Source of the DNA: an uncultured Pelagibacteraceae bacterium
GTDB taxonomy: Bacteria; Pseudomonadota; Alphaproteobacteria; Pelagibacterales; Pelagibacteraceae
NCBI GenBank assembly: GCA_902613855.1
Contig: CACMIX010000006.1
Location: 1-39,660 of the forward strand
Direction of reading: 5' to 3'
Length of the DNA: 39,660 nt
The position numbers and the translations under genes were made by a program. Below the pieces are notes generated by a model, which was given only the letters and a program-made list of their open reading frames with translations, was not told the origin of the DNA and ran no database searches. The stretch's first letter is position 1. Every line of letters starts with the position of its first letter. This document shows positions 11,781 to 22,769 of this stretch, piece after piece.

Positions 11781-14117
11781 ATGAATTCAATTAGTTTTTT
11801 AAACAAAAAAACAAAAATTTTTAAAACAATAATCCTCTCTTTATTATTATTTTTTTCATTTCAATTTAATGTCAAAGCAGCAACATTTTGTAATTCTTTA
11901 ACAAATAATGGAAATGTAACTATTAATCAAACAGACTCTTTCTGTTTTTACGGTCATTCAGGTAATGGGTCAAACTCTTCTGGTGCTGCAGATAATGCTA
12001 CTTTTACAAACAATGGTACAATAACTCTTAGGCATAGAAATGTTTATGGTTATCATATTAGTTTTAACAATGTAAAAATGATAAATAATGGAACTATTAA
12101 TACTAGTGCAGGAGATAATCAGGAATATTTAAATCCTTTCCTTGACTCTGGTGATAATACTGAAATTACAAATAATGGAACCATAAATCTTAATTATGGT
12201 GTTTCAGGTGGAAAAGGAAATAGTAAGGCTTTTCGGATGGTTAACGGAAATGGGCAAAGTTTTACCAATTCTATTGGAGCATCAGTTACAGTAATAGGTC
12301 GTGATAACCTCCCTGGTGGCATGATTCAAAACGATAACACCACTGTTACAAATAATGGAACATTTACGATAGGTGGAAATGGTACAACACAACAAGCAAT
12401 TAGATATTATGATACTACTGATGGACACACTTTAATTAATACAGGAACTCTAACTCAAAATGGCAGCACCGATGCTATTTTAAATGAAGGAACTAATGTA
12501 GTCATTACAAATACAGGTACAATTAATGGAGCTACTTATGATATTAATAATACAGGAACCATTACAACATTTACAAACGATCAAGGTGGCTCTGATACTT
12601 TGACATACAATGGAGTGTTACCAACTAATTATAAAGCTAAAGTAAACTCTACTAGTGATTTTGGGAAAATAACCTTTTCTTCAGAGACAGGGTCTTTAAC
12701 TTTTGGATTAGATAGTAATTCAACTATCTCAAAAACTAATTATTCTTCAGTCCTGCAAGCTATTAGTGCATCAAATATCTCAAATGAAAATACGTGGATT
12801 AATTTTAACGACAGTTACAAGTATAGAATTATTGAAAATGGAAGTAATTGGGACCTAGAAGTAACTAACAACAGAACCGGTTATACAGCAAGAATAACAA
12901 AAAATTCTTATAAAAATATTTTAACAGTTTTAGAACAAATTAACACTAATGGTACAAATTCAGATTTAACATCAGCACTAGACAGTTTATCAGATACAGC
13001 ACTTAAAAAAGCAGCTTTACAAATTGAGGGTATAAATATTAAAAAGATGTCAGGTCAAAGTTTTCAAAAACATTCTAGTTTTAAAAGAGCAGTCTCTAGT
13101 GCCCTAACTTCTCCAAGTGTTAATTCGCTCACCAAAAATAATTATGCCTCCCTATCATTAAATGAATTAAATTTCTCTGAAGATCAAAATCAAACTCAGG
13201 TCTATTCATTCAATAATTTTGATTTTAAATCTATGGCAAAAATTTTTAAAAGTAAGGATTTATTCTCTCTCAAGAGTAAAGATAACACCTTTGTTATTAG
13301 AACATTCTCTGACAATTTTAATCAAGATAAAATTAACGATGACGTCGGATATGAGGCAACATCTGTGGGTATATTAATAGGAAATCAAAATAGTTTAACT
13401 GATGAAATTCAGCAGGGTTGGTCTTTAGGTTTTACCACAAGAGATAATAATTTTGATGATGGTTTTGGAAAAAGCGATAGCAATACTTTTCATGCGATGA
13501 TTTATCAAAATCAAGAGTATGATAATTTTATTTTAGGATTAAACGTTGGTACTTTTTTCACCAGAGCAGACATGAAAAGAGAAATAACTGAAGGTTCAGT
13601 TCAGTCTCTAAAGAGTAGAGGATACGATTTTGGTTTTGATATTACTGCGGATATTAAAAAGTTATATTTATTAAAAAATGATTTTATTTTTACACCATCA
13701 TTTTCAGCAAATGTTAGCTTCACAATCCAAGATGACCTAGATGAAACAGGAGGAGATTTAGCTCTATCACTCAAGAATGATGATTTATTAATTATTAAAC
13801 CTGAAATTGGTTTTGCATTGGATAAAAATTTTAAAAAATCAGAAACAAAAACTGAAAGTTTTGGTTTTTCAATTTATGGAAGTTATGAAGAAAAGTTAGA
13901 TGGCACAACTTCTATTGCAAAAATTAAAGCTACTGGTTCTAACTTCAATATTGTTGATGATAATACCAACGATACATTTTTAACTGTTGGATTAGGATAT
14001 AATTTAAAGAATATACAAAATAATACGGAGTCTAATTTTGGTGTTTACCATACACAAAATGATGGTGATAATTTAAATTCGAGCTTATTATCTTATAGTT
14101 ACAAAAAAACTTTTTAA
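11781..14117 (+). CDS. Autotransporter-like outer membrane protein
   Basis: From the ATG at 11781 the protein has 778 residues. An upstream in-frame GTG at 11760 exists, but the signal peptide fits best from MNSISF: basic KKTK, a long hydrophobic core, and cleavage after VKA. The mature N-terminal half is Asn/Thr/Gly-rich with repeated TNNGTI/NNGT units (residues about 60-260), typical of a beta-helix passenger domain. A charged alpha-helical stretch follows, and the last ~270 residues alternate as amphipathic beta strands, ending in SYKKTF with a terminal Phe as in outer-membrane beta-barrels. The passenger's role (adhesion, surface exposure) is unknown. The stop codon shares the TTAA with the carB stop on the other strand. 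Confidence 0.85.
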   Translation: MNSISFLNKKTKIFKTIILSLLLFFSFQFNVKAATFCNSLTNNGNVTINQTDSFCFYGHSGNGSNSSGAADNATFTNNGTITLRHRNVYGYHISFNNVKMINNGTINTSAGDNQEYLNPFLDSGDNTEITNNGTINLNYGVSGGKGNSKAFRMVNGNGQSFTNSIGASVTVIGRDNLPGGMIQNDNTTVTNNGTFTIGGNGTTQQAIRYYDTTDGHTLINTGTLTQNGSTDAILNEGTNVVITNTGTINGATYDINNTGTITTFTNDQGGSDTLTYNGVLPTNYKAKVNSTSDFGKITFSSETGSLTFGLDSNSTISKTNYSSVLQAISASNISNENTWINFNDSYKYRIIENGSNWDLEVTNNRTGYTARITKNSYKNILTVLEQINTNGTNSDLTSALDSLSDTALKKAALQIEGINIKKMSGQSFQKHSSFKRAVSSALTSPSVNSLTKNNYASLSLNELNFSEDQNQTQVYSFNNFDFKSMAKIFKSKDLFSLKSKDNTFVIRTFSDNFNQDKINDDVGYEATSVGILIGNQNSLTDEIQQGWSLGFTTRDNNFDDGFGKSDSNTFHAMIYQNQEYDNFILGLNVGTFFTRADMKREITEGSVQSLKSRGYDFGFDITADIKKLYLLKNDFIFTPSFSANVSFTIQDDLDETGGDLALSLKNDDLLIIKPEIGFALDKNFKKSETKTESFGFSIYGSYEEKLDGTTSIAKIKATGSNFNIVDDNTNDTFLTVGLGYNLKNIQNNTESNFGVYHTQNDGDNLNSSLLSYSYKKTF
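12168..12361 (+). repeat. Passenger repeat units at DNA level
   Basis: An identical 14-base unit ACAAATAATGGAAC occurs at 12168-12181 and 12348-12361, exactly 180 bases apart and in the same frame; related copies lie at about 12006-12021 and 12085-12100. They encode the TNNGT repeat of the autotransporter passenger. They may allow recombination that changes the passenger length. Confidence 0.6.
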
Positions 14118-17100
14118 ATATCCTGCAAAGAAGTAACTTCTAATTTTTTTGTTTTAAGTGACTTGATTGCTTCTAAACATGCCAGCGCTGTTGACATATT
14201 CGTGCAATAAGGAACTTTATTTTTAAGCGTTCCTCTTCTTAGTGCTATTGCATCATTTAATCTATGTTCAGTATTTCCGCCACCAGTATTAATAACTAGA
14301 CCAATTTTTTTAGAGTCTAACACATCAACAATATGAGGGGAGCCACTACTGACTTTATTAATAATTCTGCATTTCATCCCATATTTTCTAATGTATTCAG
14401 CTGTTCCTCGAGTTGCACAAAGTGTAAAATTTAATTTAATTAATTCTTTTGCCAAACCTATTCCTTCATCTTTGTGACTATCTTTTAAAGAGATAAACGC
14501 TAATCCATCTTTAGGTAAAGAGTTAGCAGAGGCTATTTGGCTTTTTGCAAAAGCCATTCCAAAGTTTTTATCAAATCCCATTACTTCACCTGTTGATTTC
14601 ATTTCAGGACCAAGAAGAAGATCACTATTTGGAAATTTATTAAAAGGGAACACAGCTTCTTTAACTGCATACATTCCTTTAGATTTATCTCTTAAATTAA
14701 ATTTTGATAATTTTTCACCTGCCATTACACGTGATGCAATTTTTGCAAGGGGTAATCCTTTTGCTTTAGATACAAATGGTACCGTTCTACTTGCTCGAGG
14801 ATTAACCTCAATTACGTAAATTTCATCCTTTTTAATTGCGTATTGAATATTCATGAAACCCTTAACTTTTAAAGCTAATGCTAATTTCTTAGTTTGGTTT
14901 TCAATTTCTTTAATCAAAAATGGTTTTATAGACACAGGTGGCAAACTACATGCAGAGTCCCCAGAGTGAATACCGGCTTCTTCTATGTGTTGCATGATCC
15001 CTGCAACATGAACTTGTTTTCCATCTGAGATGGCATCAACATCAATCTCCATTGCATGATCAATAAATTTGTCGATTAAAATTGGATTTTTCTCAGCAGC
15101 TTTAAAGGCCTCTTCTACAAAATTTTTAAGTTGGCTTTTTTCATGAACAATTTCCATTGCCCTTCCACCCAATACATAAGAAGGTCTCACCATTAAAGGT
15201 AAACCAATTTTTTCAGAAATTTGTATTGCTTGTTTAAATGTTTTTGCAATTCCACTTTCAGCTTGTTTTAATTTAAGTTTATTTAATAAATTTCTAAATC
15301 GATCTCTGTCCTCAGCTAAATCTATAGAAGTGTACTGTGTTCCAAGAATTGGAAGTTTGTGATCGTGTAAGAATTTCGCAAGTTTTATTGGTGTTTGCCC
15401 ACCAAACTGCGCAATTATTCCAACAAGATTTCCTTTTTCTTGCTCTTTTTTAATTATGTTAAAGACGTATTCTTCCTTTAGGGGTTCAAAATAAAGGCGG
15501 TTACTCGTGTCATAATCAGTTGAGACAGTTTCAGGGTTACAATTAACCATGATTGTTTCAAAACCTGCATCTTTCAAAGAAAAACTTGCCTGACAGCAAC
15601 AATAGTCAAATTCTATACCTTGTCCTATTCTGTTAGGACCGCCTCCTAAAATTATAATTTTTTTCTTTGAAGATGGATCTGCCTCACACTCTGAATTAAT
15701 TGAGAAATTTCGTTGATATGTTGAATACATGTAAGGTGTAAAAGATTTAAATTCAGCAGCACAAGTATCAACTTTTTTGAAAACTGGTAAAATTTTAAGT
15801 GCTGTTCTTTTTCTTCTAACAATATCTTCTGAGGTTTTAGTTAATTCAGAAAGTTTTTTGTCAGAAAAGCCAATTGATTTTATTCTATTAAATTCACTAA
15901 AATTCTTTGGCAATCCTCTCTTTTTGATCATATTCTCAGTATCTACAATTTCTTTAATCTGTTCTAAAAACCACGGATCTATTTTAGATAATGTGAATAT
16001 TCTTTTTAAATTAATTTTTTTTCGTATTGCTTCTGCAACCACAAGAAGTTTATTTGGAACATTTTCTTTAAGTTTTTTTTCTATTTGCTTTTTATTTAGA
16101 TCTACCACTCTATCTAATCCTGAAAAACCAGTTTCAAGAGAAACCAATGCTTTTTGAAGCGACTCTTTAAAATTTCTCCCAATTGCCATTGCTTCTCCAA
16201 CGGATTTCATTGAAGTACCTAATATTGCAGGAGAAGTTGAAAATTTTTCAAAAGTAAATCTTGGAATTTTAGTTACCACATAATCAATGCTAGGCTCAAA
16301 GGATGCTGGGGTAACTTTTGTAATTTCATTTTTTAATTCATCCAACGTGTAACCAACAGCAAGTTTAGCTGCAACTTTTGCAATTGGAAAACCAGTAGCT
16401 TTTGATGCAAGTGCTGAAGATCTCGAAACTCTTGGGTTCATTTCTATTACAACCATTCGTCCATTTTTTGGATTGATTGCAAATTGAACGTTGGATCCGC
16501 CTGTCTCTACTCCAATTTTTCTTAAACAGGCAATGGAGGCATTTCTCATAACTTGGTATTCCTTATCAGTAAGTGTTAGTGCAGGGGCAACAGTTACTGA
16601 GTCACCAGTATGAATTCCCATAGGATCAACATTTTCAATAGAGCAGATAATAATACAGTTGTCTTTTTTATCTCTTACCACTTCCATCTCAAATTCTTTC
16701 CAGCCCTCCAAGCATTCTTCAACCAATACTTGGTTAACTGGAGACTCGTGAAGTCCACTTTTAATTATTTTTAAGTAATCTTTTTTATTTTTAGCAATAC
16801 CACCGCCAAGACCTCCAAGTGTAAATGCAGGTCTTATGATTGCAGGTAAACCAATTTTTTTTAAAACTTTAGAGGCTTGGTTGATATTGTTAACAATCTC
16901 AGATTTAGGTAAATCTAAACCAATATCAATCATATTTTTTCTAAATTTTTTCCTATCCTCTGCATTGGCAATTGCTTTAGAATTTGCGCCTATCAGTTCA
17001 ATTTTATATTTTCTTAAAATTCCTTTTTTTTCCGCTTCCATTGCAAGATTGAGCGCAGTTTGACCACCCATTGTGGGAAGAATTGCATCAGGTTTTTCTT

Positions 17101-17338
17101 TGATAAGTATTTTTTCTAAAACCTCTAATGTTATGGGCTCGATATAAGTTTTGTCCGCAACATCTGGATCAGTCATAATGGTTGCAGGATTTGAGTTAAT
17201 TAATATTACCTTAAAACCTTCATCTTTTAACGCCTTACAAGCTTGTGTACCTGAGTAATCAAACTCACATGCTTGACCGATAATAATAGGTCCAGCACCT
17301 ACAACTAATATTTTTTTAATATCTTTTCTTTTTGGCAT
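14114..17338 (-). CDS. carB: Carbamoyl-phosphate synthase large subunit
   Basis: Makes carbamoyl phosphate from bicarbonate, ATP and the ammonia channelled from CarA, for arginine and pyrimidine synthesis. The 1074-residue protein shows the internally duplicated synthetase halves: [20 protein letters not shown] near the N-terminus and [19 protein letters not shown] at the start of the second half, each followed by an ATP-grasp fold ([18 protein letters not shown]). The last ~150 residues are the MGS-like allosteric domain. Length equals that of the E. coli enzyme. Its start overlaps the end of carA by 23 bases, so the pair is coupled. The stop overlaps that of the autotransporter gene by 4 bases. 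Confidence 0.98.
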   Translation of the reverse strand: MPKRKDIKKILVVGAGPIIIGQACEFDYSGTQACKALKDEGFKVILINSNPATIMTDPDVADKTYIEPITLEVLEKILIKEKPDAILPTMGGQTALNLAMEAEKKGILRKYKIELIGANSKAIANAEDRKKFRKNMIDIGLDLPKSEIVNNINQASKVLKKIGLPAIIRPAFTLGGLGGGIAKNKKDYLKIIKSGLHESPVNQVLVEECLEGWKEFEMEVVRDKKDNCIIICSIENVDPMGIHTGDSVTVAPALTLTDKEYQVMRNASIACLRKIGVETGGSNVQFAINPKNGRMVVIEMNPRVSRSSALASKATGFPIAKVAAKLAVGYTLDELKNEITKVTPASFEPSIDYVVTKIPRFTFEKFSTSPAILGTSMKSVGEAMAIGRNFKESLQKALVSLETGFSGLDRVVDLNKKQIEKKLKENVPNKLLVVAEAIRKKINLKRIFTLSKIDPWFLEQIKEIVDTENMIKKRGLPKNFSEFNRIKSIGFSDKKLSELTKTSEDIVRRKRTALKILPVFKKVDTCAAEFKSFTPYMYSTYQRNFSINSECEADPSSKKKIIILGGGPNRIGQGIEFDYCCCQASFSLKDAGFETIMVNCNPETVSTDYDTSNRLYFEPLKEEYVFNIIKKEQEKGNLVGIIAQFGGQTPIKLAKFLHDHKLPILGTQYTSIDLAEDRDRFRNLLNKLKLKQAESGIAKTFKQAIQISEKIGLPLMVRPSYVLGGRAMEIVHEKSQLKNFVEEAFKAAEKNPILIDKFIDHAMEIDVDAISDGKQVHVAGIMQHIEEAGIHSGDSACSLPPVSIKPFLIKEIENQTKKLALALKVKGFMNIQYAIKKDEIYVIEVNPRASRTVPFVSKAKGLPLAKIASRVMAGEKLSKFNLRDKSKGMYAVKEAVFPFNKFPNSDLLLGPEMKSTGEVMGFDKNFGMAFAKSQIASANSLPKDGLAFISLKDSHKDEGIGLAKELIKLNFTLCATRGTAEYIRKYGMKCRIINKVSSGSPHIVDVLDSKKIGLVINTGGGNTEHRLNDAIALRRGTLKNKVPYCTNMSTALACLEAIKSLKTKKLEVTSLQDI

Positions 17339-18509
17339 CTTTTTTCATATTGTTAATAAATTCTTTAAATAGGTAGACACTATCCTGTGGTCCAGGGTTA
17401 GACTCTGGATGATATTGTACTGAAAATATTGGTTTGTTTTTAAGTCTTATTCCTTCAATGGTGTTATCAAAAAGAGACTTATGAGTAACTTCAATTTTTT
17501 TAGGTAAAGTTTCTTCAACTACTACAAAACCATGATTTTGACTGGTGATTTCAACTTTATCATGGACTAAATTTTTAACAGGATGATTGGCCCCTCTATG
17601 GCCCAACTTCATTTTTTTTGTTTTACCACCCAAAGCTAAAGCTAAAATTTGATGACCTAAACAAATCCCAAATATAGGTAAATTTTTTTTGATTAATTTA
17701 TTTAGTATTTCTATTGCATATTTTCCTGTCGCCGCTGGATCACCAGGACCATTGGACAAAAATATCCCATTTGGCTTAAGATTTATAATTTTTTCTGCAG
17801 TAGTTTTGCAAGAAACTACTGTTACTTTACATTTGAAATCTGAGAAATATCTCAAAATATTTTTTTTTATTCCATAATCAATTGCAACTACATGAAAAAG
17901 GTTTTTTGTATTCTTTTTAAATCCTATTTCTTTTTTCCAAGTTTGAAGTCCTTTCCAAATATAGTTCTTTTGAGTTGTAACAGTTTCTGCAAGATCAAGA
18001 TTTTTCAAACCACTCCATTTAATTGTTGAATTTGTTAATTTACTAACATTGAACTTTCCGTTTTTTGAGTAAGCAATCGTCCCCTTAGGTGCCCCCTTAT
18101 CCCTAATAAAGTTTGTTAAACTTCTAGTATCTAGACCTGTAATCCCTACAATTTTGTTTTTTTTAAGCCAAGCATCTAAATGTAAAAGTGCTCTATAATT
18201 TGAAGGAGAGGTTATTTCTGAATTAAAGATGACTCCTCTTGTCCAGATTTTATCAGACTCAACATCATCTCTATTTGTTCCAACATTTCCAATATGTGGG
18301 AATGTAAAATTTATAATCTGACCTGCATAGGAAGGATCTGAAATAATTTCTTGATAACCAGTTAATGAAGTATTAAAGCAAACTTCTCCAGTTGCTTCTC
18401 CTTGATAGCCAATCCCAATCCCTTTAAAAACCCTCCTATTTTCAAGAACTAAAACGCCTGTATTAATTTGTGAATTTTTTGAGTTTGTTTTTTTTGCTTT
18501 TTTGATCAA
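17316..18509 (-). CDS. carA: Carbamoyl-phosphate synthase small (glutaminase) subunit
   Basis: Class I glutamine amidotransferase subunit that hydrolyses glutamine and feeds ammonia to CarB. The 397-residue protein has an N-terminal CPSase-specific domain ([17 protein letters not shown]) and a GATase domain with nucleophile Cys283 in GICLGHQ and His367/Glu369 in QYHPES. The start at 18509 gives a short basic leader (KKAKKTNSK) before the conserved region. It lies upstream of carB and is divergent from yqeY, separated by 127 bases. That arrangement near yqeY-dnaG-rpoD is common in alphaproteobacteria. Confidence 0.97.
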   Translation of the reverse strand: MIKKAKKTNSKNSQINTGVLVLENRRVFKGIGIGYQGEATGEVCFNTSLTGYQEIISDPSYAGQIINFTFPHIGNVGTNRDDVESDKIWTRGVIFNSEITSPSNYRALLHLDAWLKKNKIVGITGLDTRSLTNFIRDKGAPKGTIAYSKNGKFNVSKLTNSTIKWSGLKNLDLAETVTTQKNYIWKGLQTWKKEIGFKKNTKNLFHVVAIDYGIKKNILRYFSDFKCKVTVVSCKTTAEKIINLKPNGIFLSNGPGDPAATGKYAIEILNKLIKKNLPIFGICLGHQILALALGGKTKKMKLGHRGANHPVKNLVHDKVEITSQNHGFVVVEETLPKKIEVTHKSLFDNTIEGIRLKNKPIFSVQYHPESNPGPQDSVYLFKEFINNMKKDAKKKRY

Positions 18510-18636
18510 TTACAACTCATAAGTTAAAGGTTAATACAATAATTGCTCTATTATCGCAACAGAGATGTATTATAAAATTGTAAAAAAACAATTTTTCTTT
18601 TGAAGAATTATTTCTTTGAAGTAGATTAAAAAAATT
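18510..18636. promoter_or_regulatory. Divergent carA / yqeY spacer with inverted repeat
   Basis: This spacer must hold promoters for carA (leftward) and yqeY-dnaG (rightward). It contains an inverted repeat AAAATTGT (18574-18581) and ACAATTTT (18588-18595) around six A, followed on the + strand by TTTCTTTTG. On the minus strand a TATAAT (complement of 18570-18575) could be a -10 box for carA, but no good -35 box stands at the right distance. The hairpin could be an attenuator for the dnaG side or an operator; neither is shown. Confidence 0.4.
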
Positions 18637-19098
18637 ATGTCCTTAAAAGATACTATCGAAAACGAATACAAAACTGCTCTTAAATTAAAAGATAAAAATA
18701 AGATATCAACCTATAGGTTAATATTGTCATCCATTAAGGATTTAGACATAATTAACCGATCTGGACCCAATAAAAAAGATACAGATGATGAAGATATTAA
18801 GAAGCTTTTAAAAAAAATGGTTAAACAAAGAGCCGAATCGATTGATATATACAAAAAAAATAACCGTAATGATTTGCTAGAGGTTGAACAAAATGAATAT
18901 GATATTTTGACTGGATTTCTTCCAAAGCAACTTGGAGAAGAGGAAACCAAAAAAATCTGTGCAGATTTAATTGCTAGACTGGGTGCTAATTCAATAAAAG
19001 ATATGGGTAAAGTAATGGGGGAGTTGAAGAAAACTCATTCGGATGAAATTGATTTTGCTAAAGCAGGCCCGGTGATTAAAGACTTATTGAATAAATAA
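18637..19098 (+). CDS. yqeY: GatB/YqeY domain protein
   Basis: A 153-residue stand-alone YqeY protein, similar to the tail domain of the GatB subunit of tRNA-dependent amidotransferase. Family features seen are the LKDKNKISTYRLILSSIK start, the KQRAESIDIYKKNNRNDL helix, the YLP-type turn (GFLPKQL) and the GKVMGELKK motif. Its role is unclear; it is thought to bind tRNA or act in translation. The stop overlaps the dnaG start (TAATG). A yqeY-dnaG-rpoD order is frequent in alphaproteobacteria, which supports the call. Confidence 0.93.
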   Translation: MSLKDTIENEYKTALKLKDKNKISTYRLILSSIKDLDIINRSGPNKKDTDDEDIKKLLKKMVKQRAESIDIYKKNNRNDLLEVEQNEYDILTGFLPKQLGEEETKKICADLIARLGANSIKDMGKVMGELKKTHSDEIDFAKAGPVIKDLLNK

Positions 19099-20873
19099 TG
19101 AAGTATCCAAAAGAATACCTTGATGAAATAAAGACAAGATTAAAAGTATCAACAGTTGTCTCAAAAACTGTTTCCTTAAAAAAAAGGGGCAAAGAGTTTG
19201 TTGGCTTGTCTCCATTTAAAAACGAAAAAACACCTTCATTTACGGTAAATGATGAAAAAGAATTTTATCATTGTTTTGCAACCTCAGAGCATGGAAACAT
19301 TTTTGATTTTGTTATGAAAATTCAAAATCTTAAATTTGGAGAGGCAGTAAAGCATTTAGCTCAATTAGCTGGAATGCAACCTTATATGTTTTCGAAACAG
19401 GATGAAGAAAGAGAAAAAAAATGGAAAGAGTACCAATCAATTTTTAGCCAGTATGTAGATTTTTATCACGATGAATTGTTAAAAAATGAGAGCTATTCTT
19501 TTGCAAGAGATTATTTAAAAAATAGATCTTTAACTAAAGACGAAGTTAAAAAATTTAAAATTGGATACATAGAAAAAAATCCAAATTTCTTTGAGAAATT
19601 TAAAGATAATTATAGTGAGCAAAGTTTAGTTGAAACGGGTTTATTTTACTTAGATGAAAAAAAGAAAATATATGTTGAAAGATTTAGAGGTAGATTAATT
19701 TTTCCAATCAATAATATTTCGGGTCAACCAATAGCTTTAGGGGGGAGAATAATCGAAAAGGTAGATTATTTGGCTAAATATATAAATTCCCCTGAAACAA
19801 ATTTTTTTAAAAAAGGGTCTAATTTATATAATTTAGATTTAGCTCGAAAACTTTCAAATAAAATAGATCATATCTATTTAGTTGAGGGATATATGGATGT
19901 TGTTGGTTTAAGCAAAAACGGGATTGATAATGCAGTTGCTAATCTTGGAACTTCTTTGACTGATAAACAAATTTTAACTCTTAACCAGTTTTTTAATGAC
20001 ATTATTATATGTTTCGATGGTGATGAAAGTGGTTATAAAGCAGCATTAAGAGCTGCTGAGAACTCTATTAAAGAATTAAAACCAGAAAAAAATATTTCAT
20101 TTTTATTTTTACCAGACAAGGAAGACCCCGACAGTTATGTAAATAAAAATGGTAAGGCTAATTTCATTGATTTTACTAAACAAAGCAAGTTATCAATTCA
20201 TCAATTTATTTTTAGTCATTATAAAAAACAAACAGAAAATAACCCTTCTTCATTAGCAATTTTTGAAAAAAAATTGAGAAGTATTGCAAGTACAATTAAA
20301 GATGATTTTATAAAAAAATATGTACTAGAATATTTTCTAGAAAAAATTGCAGAATTAACACCACATTCCAATCAAAATAAGAAAAAATTTTTTGTTAAAA
20401 AAACTAAATCACTAGAAACAACCAAGAAGCATTTTAATGACAGTCAATCGCTTACTGGGGTAGAGCTTAAAGAGTTCTCTTTATTGTATATAGTAATGAA
20501 TAATTTAAATTTGTTGCAAGCAAATATACATTTAATCGAAAATATTAAGTTATTTACCGAAGTTAATATAAAAATATTTGAACTAATAATTCAGACACTG
20601 AAATCTGGAGAGAAAATTACAATTGAGGATTTAAAGTTAGACAATCAATTGCTAGAAAAAATAAATAAATTTGCACCCATTAAACATATTCTTAAAAATC
20701 AAGCAGATGATGATCAAAAAATCATCGAATTGTTAGAGGATATTTCAAGAGATTTGATGAATTACGATCTTGAGTTTAGAATCCAAGAATTAGAATCGAA
20801 GTTCTCAGTTGATATGAGTGAGACCACATTTAATGAGCTAAAAGAGCTGAAAAAAAAGCAGAATCTCAATTAA
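19098..20873 (+). CDS. dnaG: DNA primase with degenerate zinc-binding domain
   Basis: Synthesises RNA primers at the replication fork in partnership with the DnaB helicase. The 591-residue protein has an N-terminal CHC2-like domain (1-100), a primase core with a TOPRIM domain (LVEGYMDVVGL with the catalytic Glu; FDGDESG with the Asp pair), and a divergent C-terminal helicase-binding domain. The zinc ligands, normally C-x2-H-x17-C-x2-C, read Ser38, Lys41, Cys59 and Thr62: spacing is kept but only one ligand remains, so zinc binding there is unlikely. The overlap with yqeY (TAATG) indicates one transcript; rpoD follows after 67 bases. Confidence 0.96.
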   Translation: MKYPKEYLDEIKTRLKVSTVVSKTVSLKKRGKEFVGLSPFKNEKTPSFTVNDEKEFYHCFATSEHGNIFDFVMKIQNLKFGEAVKHLAQLAGMQPYMFSKQDEEREKKWKEYQSIFSQYVDFYHDELLKNESYSFARDYLKNRSLTKDEVKKFKIGYIEKNPNFFEKFKDNYSEQSLVETGLFYLDEKKKIYVERFRGRLIFPINNISGQPIALGGRIIEKVDYLAKYINSPETNFFKKGSNLYNLDLARKLSNKIDHIYLVEGYMDVVGLSKNGIDNAVANLGTSLTDKQILTLNQFFNDIIICFDGDESGYKAALRAAENSIKELKPEKNISFLFLPDKEDPDSYVNKNGKANFIDFTKQSKLSIHQFIFSHYKKQTENNPSSLAIFEKKLRSIASTIKDDFIKKYVLEYFLEKIAELTPHSNQNKKKFFVKKTKSLETTKKHFNDSQSLTGVELKEFSLLYIVMNNLNLLQANIHLIENIKLFTEVNIKIFELIIQTLKSGEKITIEDLKLDNQLLEKINKFAPIKHILKNQADDDQKIIELLEDISRDLMNYDLEFRIQELESKFSVDMSETTFNELKELKKKQNLN

Positions 20874-20940
20874 TCCAACTAATTTAGTCATGGATTTTTA
20901 CAGAATTGGCATTATATAAGACTTCCAAACTCTTATTGCC

Positions 20941-22765
20941 GTGGAAAGAATTATAACAAAATCATTTGCTAGATTAATGGGTCGAGGAACTCATAGAGGT
21001 TTCATAACCTATGAAGAACTAAGTAAATCGCTAGGAAAAAGAAATCTATCAGATGATAACTTAGCTCAAGCATTCATTCATATTTTAGATGAAAACGTTT
21101 CTTTAGTTGAAAAAAAATCTGACTATAAAGTTTTAAGAAAAAAAGAAAATTCAAATAAGGAAGAGGGTAAAACAATAGAGAAAAGCGACGATCCTATCAG
21201 AATGTATTTGCGTGAGATGGGTGGTGTAGAACTTCTTTCTAGAGAAGGTGAAATTGCAATTGCAAAAAGAATTGAGGCAGGAAAGGATGTTATGCTAATC
21301 GCACTTTCTCAAAGCCCAATCACTGCTCAACAGTTTTTTGAATGGAATGAAAAGTTACAAAATGATGAAATTTTAGTTAGAGAAATCATTGATATTGACA
21401 CCAACTACATGGAAGATGAGTCAACAGGACCGAGTGCTAAACAAAAAAATGCAGGTGAAACAGATAAGGAAGAGAGTTCTTCTGATGAGGATGATGATTT
21501 TAACCCAACTCTTGCTGCAATGGAAACTGAGATTAAGCCTAAAGTTTTGAAAACCGTTAATACCTTAACCAAAGAATATACAAAATTAATAAAGTACCAA
21601 AAAGAAAAATTAGACTGTGTCTTAAATTTAAAAAATTTTTCACCAGCTAAAGAAAAAGGATATCAGAAAATTGTAAATGATGTTTTAGAAAATATAAAAT
21701 CTCTTCAATTATCTCCATCTGTCTTAGAGGAGCTTGTTCAAAAACACTATGTTGAAAATAAAAAAATTATTTCTTTAGAGGGAAATCTTTTAAGACTTGC
21801 AATGGATCACAAGATTCCAAGAAATGAATTTATTAAATTTTATATTGGAAATGAAATTAATCCAAATTTAAAAAAATTTTTGGATACCAATAATATTTGG
21901 AAACAGTTTTTTAATAAAAACAAAGAGTCATTTAAAAACATAAGGGAAAGATTAATTGAAACCAGTCATAGACTTGGAATTTCTGTTACAGATTTTAAAA
22001 AACTGGTAAGTAGAGTTCAAAAAGGTGAAAAAGAGTCACGAATTGCAAAAAAAAGAAATGGTAGAAGCTAATTTGAGATTAGTTATTTCTATAGCAAAAA
22101 AATATACTAATAGAGGTCTTCAGTTTTTAGATTTAATCCAAGAGGGAAATATTGGACTAATGAAAGCTGTTGATAAGTTTGAATACAGAAGGGGATATAA
22201 GTTTTCAACCTATGCAACTTGGTGGATTAGACAAGCAATTACAAGATCAATTGCAGATCAAGCAAGAACAATTCGAATTCCAGTTCATATGATTGAAACA
22301 ATTAATAAAATCGTTAGAACTCAAAGATTGATTTTGAGTGAGTTTGGACGAGAGGCTACTCCAGAAGAATTAGCTCAAAAATTAAGAATGCCATTAGACA
22401 AAGTCAGAAAAGTTTTAAAAATTTCAAAAGAACCAGTCTCATTAGAAAAACCAGTTGGTGATGAGGAAGATAGTAGTTTAGGAGATTTTATAGAAGATAC
22501 GAAAGCTCTTGCCCCTTTAGAACAAGCTATTAAATCAAACCTTGGAGAAGCAACAACTAAAATTCTATCTACATTAACTCCTAGGGAAGAAAGAGTTTTA
22601 AGAATGAGATTTGGTGTTGGAATGAACACTGACCACACTTTAGAAGAAGTTGGGCTACAGTTTTCTGTTACAAGAGAAAGAATTAGACAGATTGAAGCAA
22701 AAGCACTAAGAAAATTAAAACACCCTAGTAGATCCAAACAACTTAAAAGCTTTTTAGAGAGTTAA
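20941..22765 (+). CDS. rpoD: RNA polymerase sigma-70 factor RpoD, interrupted by a one-base frameshift
   Basis: The primary sigma factor directs RNA polymerase to housekeeping promoters. The first frame (20941-22071, GTG start, 376 codons) holds region 1.1 ([13 protein letters not shown]), region 1.2 ([12 protein letters not shown]) and the non-conserved segment, then stops after [11 protein letters not shown]. The second frame (to 22765) continues with [19 protein letters not shown], region 2 ([17 protein letters not shown]), region 3, and region 4 with its helix-turn-helix ([17 protein letters not shown]). Removing one A from the A8 run at 22047-22054 joins them exactly into [10 protein letters not shown], a 607-residue RpoD. 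As written, no single frame gives an active sigma. The GTG at 22025 is not a natural start; an ATG at 22058 would give only regions 2-4. Confidence 0.95.
22047..22054 (+). other. A8 homopolymer at the rpoD frameshift site
   Basis: Eight A follow GC at 22045-22046. Seven A would keep the frame (GCA AAA AAA GAA ATG); eight sends the ribosome to a TAA at 22069-22071. Recovery needs one A to be skipped (+1 by the ribosome, or a seven-A transcript). Usual -1 slippage at A-AAA-AAA would lead to the wrong third frame. Confidence 0.9.
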
Positions 22766-22769
22766 TATA

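Noticed and set aside
22047..22056. Classical -1 ribosomal slippery site A-AAA-AAA in rpoD
   Set aside because: The heptamer is in the right phase, but a -1 shift leads to the third frame, not the one that encodes regions 2-4; a +1 change is needed.
22025..22765. A separate sigma factor gene starting at the GTG at 22025
   Set aside because: Its first residues are the out-of-frame reading of the rpoD sequence before the A8 run; the protein only matches RpoD from KKEMVEAN onward.
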